A DNA stretch of 14,024 nt, from contig CAJTSD010000068.1 of NCBI GenBank assembly GCA_910578795.1, forward strand, positions 1 to 14,024, in the 5' to 3' direction. The translations under genes and the position numbers were made by a program. Numbering within the stretch: position 1 is the stretch's first letter; each line of letters opens with the position of its first letter. Below, piece after piece: positions 7,995-14,024 of this stretch. Under the pieces are notes generated by a model. It did not search any database and was not told the DNA's origin. It saw only the letters and a program-made list of their open reading frames with translations. Source of the DNA: an uncultured Lachnospiraceae bacterium (GTDB taxonomy: Bacteria > Bacillota > Clostridia > Lachnospirales > Lachnospiraceae).

Positions 7995-8013
7995 AAGGTT
8001 ATCCTAAAAAGTT
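7988..8013 (+). repeat. Imperfect 13-base tandem duplication over a stop codon
   Basis: ATCCTAAAAGGTT (7988-8000) is followed directly by ATCCTAAAAAGTT (8001-8013), differing at one base. The first copy supplies the TAA stop of the EpsF-like glycosyltransferase and the second contains another TAA. It looks like a small local duplication in the 51-base spacer and has no evident function. Confidence 0.6.
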
Positions 8014-8045
8014 GTAGAATATCCGAAGGACGGAGGACAAACTGT

Positions 8046-9221
8046 ATGCAGCGCAAAAAAGTTCTGCTGATTACACCAATGCTCCACCAAGGCGGCTTTG
8101 AGCGGATTTGCGCCATGACGGCAAAGCTGCTGAATGCTTCGTGTGAGGTTCACATTGCTGTGTTCACGAAAAAAGATTTGTTTTATGACGTTTCAGGAAT
8201 TGACCTGATTGATTTGGAGCTTCCCGCAAAACGTGGTAAAATCAATAAAATTGTAAATATTATAAAGAGGACAATACGCCTTAGGGCGCTCAAAAAACGG
8301 TTGGATATTGAGATCAGCTATAGCTTTGGGACAACTGCCAATATTGTTAATGTTTTATCAAAGACAAAGGATACAACATGGGCTGGAATCCGCGGCTACG
8401 GTGCGCTGACAGACAGCGGCATTGGATTGATTTGCAAACGCGCAGACCGTGTCGTCAGCTGCACAAAGACAATGGAGCAGGACATCAACCGTCAGTTTGC
8501 CCCCAAAGCGTCCGCAACGCTCTACAATCCATGCGATACGAAAGAAATCCAAAAACGTGCCAAAGAGGAAAGCAGTATCAGCCCGATGCATTTGGCGTTT
8601 ATCCGTAAAAAGGGGGCACTGATTGCTTCCATGGGCAGGGAGGACGACTTAAAAGGTTTTTGGCATTTAATCAAAAGCTTTTCCATGATTAAAAAAGCAC
8701 TGCCTGACGCAAAGCTGATGATTATCGGCGACGGTGCGTACACCGAATACAGAGAGCTTGCGAAGGCGCTGGGAATTGAACAGTCCATTCTGTTTACAGG
8801 CGTTCTTGCAAATCCGTTTGCGTTGTTGCGCTATGCCAATTTATATGCGCTGACCTCTGAAACGGAAGGGTTTCCCAACGCATTAATCGAGGCGATGGCG
8901 TGCGGCGTGCCCTGTATCAGTGTCAACTGTATGACAGGACCAAATGAAATCCTGACGGATGATTTTGCAAAGTACACGGACAGGCATACCGTATATGAAT
9001 CGGATTACGGCATTCTGACCGGAATTTTCACAGGCGGAAAAAATCTCAAAGCAGACGAAATCACAGAGGAAGAAAAGGCATTTGCAGATACGGCAATCCG
9101 TCTTTTAAAGGACAAAACGCGTTTGGACGCTTACCGGAAAAAGGCACTGAAAAGGGCAGAGGATTTTAGTTTGGAAATGTATGTTGAACGGATTCAAAAG
9201 CTGATAAGCATTGAGGAATAA
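8046..9221 (+). CDS. GT4 glycosyltransferase
   Basis: A 391-residue GT-B glycosyltransferase of family GT4. It begins KKVLLITPMLHQGGFERICAM (4-24), with the glycine-rich loop and following E-R that replace the usual GGAER. The donor half has ASMGREDDLKGFWHLIKSF (194-212, the R/K diphosphate-binding region), MIIGDGAYTEYRELAKALG, FTGVLANPFALLRYANLYALTS and the E-x7-E pair E274/E282 in TEGFPNALIEAMACG. Downstream it continues SVNCMTGPNEIL, related to the D-C-P-x-G-P wording of the next glycosyltransferases. GGAGG (8032-8036) lies nine bases before the ATG. The C-terminal tail (about 305-391) is highly charged. It probably adds one sugar of the repeat unit. The next gene starts two bases after the stop. 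Confidence 0.9.
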   Translation: MQRKKVLLITPMLHQGGFERICAMTAKLLNASCEVHIAVFTKKDLFYDVSGIDLIDLELPAKRGKINKIVNIIKRTIRLRALKKRLDIEISYSFGTTANIVNVLSKTKDTTWAGIRGYGALTDSGIGLICKRADRVVSCTKTMEQDINRQFAPKASATLYNPCDTKEIQKRAKEESSISPMHLAFIRKKGALIASMGREDDLKGFWHLIKSFSMIKKALPDAKLMIIGDGAYTEYRELAKALGIEQSILFTGVLANPFALLRYANLYALTSETEGFPNALIEAMACGVPCISVNCMTGPNEILTDDFAKYTDRHTVYESDYGILTGIFTGGKNLKADEITEEEKAFADTAIRLLKDKTRLDAYRKKALKRAEDFSLEMYVERIQKLISIEE

Positions 9222-9223
9222 AG

Positions 9224-10330
9224 ATGAGAACAATTGTGTTTCACTTAAACTGTTTGGAGCGCGGCGGCGCGGAGCGTGTCGTGGCTAATCTCTCAGGGCA
9301 GTTTGCACAAAACGGCTATAAGGTATGGATTGCCACGGAATGGCAGGGCGAAGATGAGTATGAAATCGATTCGCGTATTTCGCGTGTGCATGTGGGATTA
9401 AACAAAAAACAGGAGCATCACGGCAGAATCGGAAAGTTTATCGACCGTATTTGGAATTTGCGCAGATTTATCAAAAAGGTGAATCCCGATATTGTGATTG
9501 CCTTTGCAAGACGTGCCAATTACCGCGCGTTAACTGCAACAATCGGAATGAAAACACCAGTTCTGATTTCAATCCGCATTAACCCGATTGGGTTTTACGA
9601 TTTTTTGTCGGACAAAATACAGATTCCGGTTTTGTTTCGCCGTGCGGCGGGCTGTGTGTTTCAAACGCAGGAGCAGCGGGAGTTTTTCCCGGAGTTTATC
9701 CAAAAAAAATCACGGATTATCTTAAATCCGATTAACGAAAAGTTCATCGGCAACCCAATACCGGATGATAAAGACCGTGAAAAGGCAGTCGTCCATTCCG
9801 GAAGGCTTGTGGATTTTAAAAACCAGCTTCTGCTCATTCGTGCGTTCGTGCGGGTACACGAGAAGCATCCGGACTATGTACTGAAAATTTATGGACCGGA
9901 CTCATTTGACGGGACAAGGGAACAGCTTGAGGCGTTGATTGAGGAAACGGATTCGGAACACTATGTGTTTTTGATGGGCGGAAGCTCCCAACTGGAAAAA
10001 GACCTGATAGACGGGGCGGTTGCAGCATTTTCTTCCGATTATGAGGGAATGCCGAATGCAATGCTTGAAGCGATGGCGCTGGGACTTCCCGTAGTGGCGA
10101 CCGACTGTCCGCCTGGGGGACCGCGAATGGTTATCCGGCATGAAAAAAACGGACTTTTGGTTCCGATTCGGGACGAAATGGCGCTGGCGGACGCAATCAA
10201 TCGGCTGATTGAGGACAGAAGGCTTGCCGCACGGCTTGGCGCGGAGGCGGCAAAAATTGGTGAGGCAGCAGGACCGCAGTGTATTTTTGAACAGTGGAAG
10301 AACTATATCGAAGAAATTATTGCGAAGTGA
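9224..10330 (+). CDS. GT4 glycosyltransferase, AmsD-like
   Basis: A 368-residue GT4 enzyme. MRTIVFHLNCLERGGAERVVANLSGQF shows the GGAERV motif at 14-19 typical of the AmsD-like branch. SGRLVDFKNQ (192-201) gives R194 and K199, and the E-x7-E pair E274/E282 lies in YEGMPNAMLEAMALGLPVVATDCPPGGPRMVI. The last segment, KNGLLVPIRDEMALADAINRLIEDRRLAARL, is strikingly like that of the glycosyltransferase at 12475-13560, so the two are probably paralogues. GAGGAA at 9212-9217, inside the end of the previous gene, is the ribosome site. It presumably transfers one sugar to the undecaprenyl-linked intermediate; the sugar is not known. An A8 tract occurs in the frame at 9702-9709. Confidence 0.9.
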   Translation: MRTIVFHLNCLERGGAERVVANLSGQFAQNGYKVWIATEWQGEDEYEIDSRISRVHVGLNKKQEHHGRIGKFIDRIWNLRRFIKKVNPDIVIAFARRANYRALTATIGMKTPVLISIRINPIGFYDFLSDKIQIPVLFRRAAGCVFQTQEQREFFPEFIQKKSRIILNPINEKFIGNPIPDDKDREKAVVHSGRLVDFKNQLLLIRAFVRVHEKHPDYVLKIYGPDSFDGTREQLEALIEETDSEHYVFLMGGSSQLEKDLIDGAVAAFSSDYEGMPNAMLEAMALGLPVVATDCPPGGPRMVIRHEKNGLLVPIRDEMALADAINRLIEDRRLAARLGAEAAKIGEAAGPQCIFEQWKNYIEEIIAK

Positions 10331-10354
10331 AAGGAACGGAAGGAGGCGCAGGAA

Positions 10355-12274
10355 ATGTGCGGAATATGCGGTTTTATCTCAAAGAAGTGCATCACAAAGG
10401 ACCAGCTGAAGACAATGAACGATACAATGGTTCACAGAGGTCCAAACGACAGCGGAGAAACTATCTTTGACGCGGCAGGCGGCTACTATGTAGGAATGGC
10501 GCACAGACGCCTTTCCATACTGGATTTGTCAATGCTTGGACATCAGCCGATGCATTCCTGCGATGACCGGCTTGTCATTGTATATAACGGGGAAATTTAC
10601 AATTTTTTGGAGCTTCGGGAAGAACTGAGCGACTATCCGTTTCGCTCAAACTGCGACACGGAAGTCATCCTTGCGGCTTATTTAAAGTGGGGCATTTCCT
10701 GTGTCAGTCATTTTCAGGGAATGTTTGCGATTGCACTATACGATAAAAAGACGGATGATTTGTACCTGGTGCGGGACAGAATCGGAAAAAAACCGTTATA
10801 TTACTGGCTTGACGGGGAGAATCTTGTCTTTGCGTCGGAGCTAAAGCCGATAATGGGCTATCCGGATTTCCCAAGGAACATCAACAAGTCCATTATCAAG
10901 CGTTACCTGTATCAGCAATGTGTGAATGAGCCGTACTCTATTTTTGAAAATGTATACAAGGTGGAGCCGGGGCAGATGATCCGCTTTCACCAGGGAAAAA
11001 TAAAAAAGCGTAAATACTGGGATATTGCAAAAGTCTATGCTGAAAAAAAACAGGAACGTGTCGGCACATATGAGGAGGCAAAGGATGAGCTCAAAGAGAT
11101 TTTAAAGGACTCTGTGCGCAAACGGATGATTGCCGATGTGCCCTTAGGAGCTTTTTTAAGCGGCGGCTATGATTCCTCGCTTGTGACGGCGCTTGCACAG
11201 GATATCAGCGGAAAGACGCCGGTTAAGACCTACTCGATTGGTTTTCAGGAAGAGCGTTACAATGAGGCAAAGTACGCAAAAGAAGTGGCAAAGCATTTAG
11301 GGACAGACCATACGGAGCTTTATATTGATGAAAGCGCGATGTATGAAATGGTAGACAGTATCCCGAAGTATTATGACGAGCCGTTTGCCGACAGCTCCCA
11401 AATTCCTTCTATGCTTGTGGCAGGACTTGCAGCAAAGGACGTGACAGTGGTGCTTTCTGGGGACGGCGGCGATGAGTTTTTCTGCGGTTATAACATTTAT
11501 GACAATGTGGCGCAGGCGCAAAAGCTTGATTTTCTTGGCAGACTGACCTATGGGATTTGTGAAATACCGCTTTTTCGAGTTATGGGACTGTTTGACAGGC
11601 TTCCGTTCCGCGTTCAGGTTGTGGCGGGAAATCATGATAAAGAAACAAAGACGCAGCTTGGCGGAAGAACCTATATCAACGCAATCGACAAAATGCTTGC
11701 AGTTGATAGACGGCATGCAGTTGATAAACTGCATGAAGAGGGCGATGTGCCGTTTAAATTCCCGATTGAGGCAAAATATGGCGAGCGCAACTGGCAGGAG
11801 CTCAGAATGCTCCTGGATGAGGAAACCTACCTGCCGGGGGACATTCTCTGCAAAGTTGACAGGGCGTCGATGAAATATTCAATTGAGGCAAGATGCCCGA
11901 TACTGGACGTGAATGTCATGGAATATTCGTACCGTCTGCCGCACAAATACAAATATGCGGGTGGTGTCAAAAAGCGCATCTTAAAGGATATTGCCTATGA
12001 TTACATTCCAAAAGAACTTTTAGACCGCCCGAAGGTTGGGTTCGGCGTGCCGCTTGACAAATGGATGCGGGGACCTCTAAAGGCGCAGCTTGAGGAAATG
12101 TGCAGCGTAGATTATCTGAAAAAACAGGGAATCTTTGATGCCGCATACGTGAACGGATTTATCGGTGAATATTTAAAAACGGGAGATAAAGGACCTGCGT
12201 CAGGCGCAAATTATTCAAAGGTTGCATGGTCATTTTTTGCCTTCCAGCAGTGGTATAACGAATATATGCGCTAA
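10355..12274 (+). CDS. asnB: Glutamine-dependent asparagine-synthase-like amidotransferase
   Basis: A 639-residue class II amidotransferase. Cys2 of MCGICGF is the glutaminase nucleophile after Met removal. The glutaminase domain also shows MVHRGPNDSG (25-34), HRRLSI (50-55), YNGEIYN (77-83) and DTE (101-103). The synthetase domain has the PP-loop SGGYDS (269-274) and VLSGDGGDEFFCGY (366-379). Everything needed for ammonia release and adenylation of a carboxylate is present, and length matches AsnB. Free asparagine synthesis is the textbook reaction, but homologues inside O-antigen clusters (WbpS of Pseudomonas aeruginosa is the named precedent) are assigned to amidation of uronic acids. Because this operon also carries WbpO- and WbpP-like genes, I favour formation of a hexosaminuronamide. 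AAGGAGG (10340-10346) lies eight bases before the ATG. The gene symbol denotes the family only. Confidence 0.9.
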   Translation: MCGICGFISKKCITKDQLKTMNDTMVHRGPNDSGETIFDAAGGYYVGMAHRRLSILDLSMLGHQPMHSCDDRLVIVYNGEIYNFLELREELSDYPFRSNCDTEVILAAYLKWGISCVSHFQGMFAIALYDKKTDDLYLVRDRIGKKPLYYWLDGENLVFASELKPIMGYPDFPRNINKSIIKRYLYQQCVNEPYSIFENVYKVEPGQMIRFHQGKIKKRKYWDIAKVYAEKKQERVGTYEEAKDELKEILKDSVRKRMIADVPLGAFLSGGYDSSLVTALAQDISGKTPVKTYSIGFQEERYNEAKYAKEVAKHLGTDHTELYIDESAMYEMVDSIPKYYDEPFADSSQIPSMLVAGLAAKDVTVVLSGDGGDEFFCGYNIYDNVAQAQKLDFLGRLTYGICEIPLFRVMGLFDRLPFRVQVVAGNHDKETKTQLGGRTYINAIDKMLAVDRRHAVDKLHEEGDVPFKFPIEAKYGERNWQELRMLLDEETYLPGDILCKVDRASMKYSIEARCPILDVNVMEYSYRLPHKYKYAGGVKKRILKDIAYDYIPKELLDRPKVGFGVPLDKWMRGPLKAQLEEMCSVDYLKKQGIFDAAYVNGFIGEYLKTGDKGPASGANYSKVAWSFFAFQQWYNEYMR

Positions 12275-12288
12275 CAGTTCAGCCATGC

Positions 12289-12353
12289 AGAAATGATTAT
12301 ACAAAATGACCGTGGGAGCTTGCTCACAAAGGGCAGTTTGCATAATCATTTCT
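12289..12353 (+). promoter_or_regulatory. Long stem-loop after the amidotransferase gene
   Basis: AGAAATGATTAT (12289-12300) is the exact reverse complement of ATAATCATTTCT (12342-12353). After one mismatch, CAAA (12302-12305) pairs with TTTG (12337-12340). Inside is a smaller hairpin, GTGGGAGC against GCTCAC (12312-12327), with a two-base bulge. It starts 15 bases after the TAA stop. The bases following the stem (ATAGGGC) hold no T-run, so it is not an obvious intrinsic terminator. A structured mRNA spacer or an interspersed repeat is more likely. Confidence 0.6.
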
Positions 12354-12356
12354 ATA

Positions 12357-12438
12357 GGGCAGACGCCCGACATTCATAAGTTGTCGTTCATAACAGAAGC
12401 GATTGTGTAAAATGTACAGACGACAACTTATGAATGTC
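12357..12438 (+). repeat. Perfect 19-bp inverted repeat with abutting small hairpin
   Basis: GACATTCATAAGTTGTCGT (12369-12387) and ACGACAACTTATGAATGTC (12420-12438) are perfect reverse complements around a 32-base spacer. Directly before the left arm, GGGC-AGAC-GCCC (12357-12368) can form a four-pair hairpin that would stack on the big stem with no gap. Together with the preceding stem-loop, nearly all of the 200-base spacer before the last glycosyltransferase can be paired. The right arm ends 20 bases before the GAGGA ribosome site, leaving that site free. No T-run follows. It could be a regulatory RNA structure, a repeat element or a recombination site. Confidence 0.7.
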
Positions 12439-12474
12439 ATGGATGAATTGTTACAAATGAGGATTAAAAACAGC

Positions 12475-13560
12475 ATGAAACGAATTGCACTTTTCATCAA
12501 CTCCCTGCAAAAGGGAGGTTCGGAGCGGGTTATGGTAAACCTTGCCGAGTATTTTCATAGTCAGAACTATGATGTGATTCTGGTAACACAATATCAGCGC
12601 GAAAACGAATATGCGCTTTCGCCGAACATACGGAGAATTTTTTCAGAACCAAAGCCTGAGGAGCTTACGGGAAGCAGAATCCAAAATTTCTGTATGCGTT
12701 TTCGCTGCTTAAGGGACATTTGGAAGAACTACAAGCCGGATATCATCCTTTCCTTTTTGGGAAAAAATAATCTGATGGCAATTGCGACAGCCGCTTTTTT
12801 ACCTGCTAAAGTGGCAGTTTCCGTGCGCGGTGAGCCGACGATGGAGTATGAGGGGCGCCTGATGCGCTTTTTGGCAAAGCGAATGTTCCGGTTTGCCGAC
12901 GGCGTGATTTTACAGACGGAACGCGCAAAAGCGTTTTTCCCGAAGACAGTACAGAGAAAGAGCGTCATTTTAAAAAACCCGCTTAATCCGATGTTTCTTA
13001 CCCAAAAACAGGCATTGCAGCGCGACAATGTGATTGTGGCGGCAGGGAGGCTTGACGAAAATAAAAACCATGCTATGCTTATCCATGCGTTTGCAAAAAT
13101 TGCGGGCGAGTATCCGGAGATGAAGCTTGTCATCTACGGAGAGGGCGAACTGCGGGAGAGCCTTATGCAGCTTGTCGCGGAAAAAGAGCTTACGGAGCGG
13201 ATCACACTTCCGGGAAGCATTGACAATGTTGCTGAAAAAATCGGAAGTGCAAAAATCTTTGCACTGACATCCAATACCGAAGGAATGCCAAACTCGATTA
13301 TTGAGGCAATGGTATTAGGAACACCTGTCATTTCTACGGACTGTCCCTGCGGAGGACCTGCCACGTTGATTGAAGACGGGAAAAACGGTCTGCTTGTTCC
13401 GGTAGGAGATGCCTATGCGCTTGCGGATGCCTTGCGCAAGCTTCTTTCCGACGAAGAGCTTGCACGTAAAATCAGCGAAAATGCGTTAAAGATTGCCGAT
13501 GAGCTTGATCCCCAAAAGGTGGATCGGGAATGGCTGCTATACTTGGTTGAGAGGCTATAG
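12475..13560 (+). CDS. GT4 glycosyltransferase, AmsD-like, last gene of the operon
   Basis: With the start at ATG 12475 this is a 361-residue GT4 enzyme: MKRIALFINSLQKGGSERVMVNLAEYF with GGSERV at 14-19, AAGRLDENKNHAMLIHAF (R192, K197), VIYGEGELRESLM, and the E-x7-E pair E269/E277 in TEGMPNSIIEAMVLGTPVISTDCPCGGPATLI. An in-frame TTG at 12403 would add 24 residues, but they precede the normal N-terminal strand of the fold and fall in the 19-bp inverted repeat. GAGGA at 12459-12463 is 11 bases before the ATG, a little far. It is closely related to the glycosyltransferase at 9224-10330. The 200-base structured gap separating it from the amidotransferase gene, unlike the overlaps elsewhere, suggests separate control or a later addition to the operon. 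Confidence 0.9.
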   Translation: MKRIALFINSLQKGGSERVMVNLAEYFHSQNYDVILVTQYQRENEYALSPNIRRIFSEPKPEELTGSRIQNFCMRFRCLRDIWKNYKPDIILSFLGKNNLMAIATAAFLPAKVAVSVRGEPTMEYEGRLMRFLAKRMFRFADGVILQTERAKAFFPKTVQRKSVILKNPLNPMFLTQKQALQRDNVIVAAGRLDENKNHAMLIHAFAKIAGEYPEMKLVIYGEGELRESLMQLVAEKELTERITLPGSIDNVAEKIGSAKIFALTSNTEGMPNSIIEAMVLGTPVISTDCPCGGPATLIEDGKNGLLVPVGDAYALADALRKLLSDEELARKISENALKIADELDPQKVDREWLLYLVERL

Positions 13561-13628
13561 GGCAGGGTGTTTTTTACGTTGTTCCACATTTTTACGGAGT
13601 GGTTTCCTTCCGATTCTCTAAAAAACAA

Positions 13629-13657
13629 TTGTCATTTTCGTTAAAAGATGTTAGAAT
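13629..13657 (+). promoter_or_regulatory. Sigma-70/SigA promoter with extended -10
   Basis: TTGTCA (13629-13634) and TAGAAT (13652-13657) each match five of six consensus positions and are 17 bases apart. TG at 13649-13650 adds an extended -10 element. Transcription would begin near 13664 and run rightward through a leader of about 200 bases to the gene at 13866. The 68 bases between the preceding stop and this promoter show no convincing terminator: a TTTTTT run at 13569-13574 lacks a clear stem. Confidence 0.7.
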
Positions 13658-13663
13658 AATGAC

Positions 13664-13865
13664 GATATATAGTTATGTAGACAAAAAATAGTTTATATTT
13701 ACTAAACTTGTCCCAAAGAACAGCGTAATATTATGTGAAAAACCGACAAATAGGGTAAGTTTAGCGGATTTCTTAGGCTACGATAATCCTTATGATAAAT
13801 ATATAAAACAAACAGTGAAAGATGAATCTTTCGCGTAAAGATCTGTAGTTAATTGGAGATTGACA
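13664..13865 (+). promoter_or_regulatory. Structured AU-rich 5' leader with alternative pairings
   Basis: Between the promoter and the next gene, CTAAACTT (13702-13709) can pair either upstream, as TAAACT with AGTTTA (13690-13695), or downstream with AAGTTTAG (13757-13764). The downstream form is extended by CCC (13712-13714) with GGG (13753-13755). The two folds exclude each other. Further on are GGATT/AATCC (13766-13770 with 13785-13789) and a compact GAAAGA-TGAA-TCTTTC hairpin (13817-13832). GGAG at 13855-13858 is the ribosome site. I match it to no known riboswitch class. The same stretch contains a 48-codon open frame (13692-13838) without a normal start. Confidence 0.45.
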
Positions 13866-14024
13866 ATGAGAAAAACACAAAAAAAGCAGGCAGAAGAACT
13901 GATTCGGCAGATAGAAGAAGCACATAATCAGATAAAAGAATACGTAGAACAAGGCAGCGTACAACCTGCAATGGAGCTCTTAAAAGATTGTCAGGATGCA
14001 GGCATTACCTTAGGGACTCTGATT
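13866..14024 (+). CDS. Uncharacterised helical protein, N-terminal part
   Basis: The frame is open from ATG 13866 to the window edge, giving 53 residues starting MRKTQKKQAEELIRQIEEAHNQIKEY and continuing VEQGSVQPAMELLKDCQDAGITLGTLI. GGAG lies seven bases before the ATG and a strong promoter about 210 bases upstream, supporting a real gene. The first 30 residues are K/E/Q-rich with an amphipathic helical pattern; the following AMELLKDCQDAG-ITLGTLI looks like a second helix. The wording resembles hypothetical proteins I associate with Lachnospiraceae polysaccharide loci, but no function is known to me. Base composition is more AT-rich than in the operon, consistent with a separate transcription unit. 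Confidence 0.65.
   Translation, partial: MRKTQKKQAEELIRQIEEAHNQIKEYVEQGSVQPAMELLKDCQDAGITLGTLI

Noticed and set aside
12381..12413. Promoter within the 19-bp inverted repeat (TTGTCG ... TAAAAT)
   Set aside because: The spacing is 21 bases and the alternative TTCATA has 15; neither fits a credible SigA promoter.
12403..12474. TTG start at 12403 for the last glycosyltransferase
   Set aside because: The extra 24 residues are translated from the inverted repeat and precede the normal MKRIALFIN start of the GT-B fold.
13560..13628. Operon terminator downstream of the last glycosyltransferase
   Set aside because: A TTTTTT run at 13569-13574 has no convincing stem before it, and CCAC/GTGG around 13584-13602 is too weak with a long loop.
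13781..13800. Purine-riboswitch-like wording (ATAATCC-TATGATA) in the leader
   Set aside because: Only a short J1/2-like similarity; the paired P1 helix, the second loop and the rest of the conserved core are absent.

Overview
The window is most of a surface-polysaccharide (exopolysaccharide or capsule) biosynthesis operon from a Gram-positive bacterium. The mid-range base composition, strong AGGAGG-type ribosome sites, gene content and the Lachnospiraceae-like reading frame at the right edge suggest a gut-type Clostridia, most likely a Lachnospiraceae member. That assignment is an inference from style, not from a marker gene. All genes lie on the + strand and are tightly packed, several with ATGA stop/start overlaps.

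Left part (1-2288): the C-terminus of an initiating sugar-phosphate transferase overlaps an ATP-grasp ligase, which overlaps a CapM/PglA-like GT4 glycosyltransferase. A 65-base spacer with two inverted repeats follows. Precursor part (2354-4646): a WbpO/TviB-like UDP-HexNAc 6-dehydrogenase and a WbpP/TviC-like UDP-HexNAc 4-epimerase, one base apart, which together predict UDP-GalNAcA (or UDP-GlcNAcA). Assembly part (4674-10330): a DUF2334/NodB-like deacetylase, an 11-helix membrane protein (GT-C glycosyltransferase or polymerase candidate) and three GT4 glycosyltransferases. Modification part (10355-12274): a complete glutamine-dependent asparagine-synthase-like amidotransferase. After a 200-base spacer almost filled with stem-loops, including a perfect 19-bp inverted repeat, comes a last GT4 gene (12475-13560).

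Right edge (13561-14024): the operon ends. A strong extended -10 promoter precedes a roughly 200-base AU-rich leader with mutually exclusive pairings, then the start of an uncharacterised helical protein that runs off the window.

Working model: an undecaprenyl-linked oligosaccharide is begun by the phosphotransferase and extended by five GT4 enzymes using, among others, a HexNAc-uronic acid. The carboxyl group of that uronic acid is then a plausible target for the amidotransferase (primary amide) and perhaps for the ATP-grasp ligase (amide to an amino compound), while the DUF2334 protein may remove acetyl groups. No confident flippase, chain-length regulator or classical Wzy is visible, so the cluster probably continues upstream or relies on genes elsewhere. 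I see no CRISPR array, tRNA, rRNA or insertion sequence.
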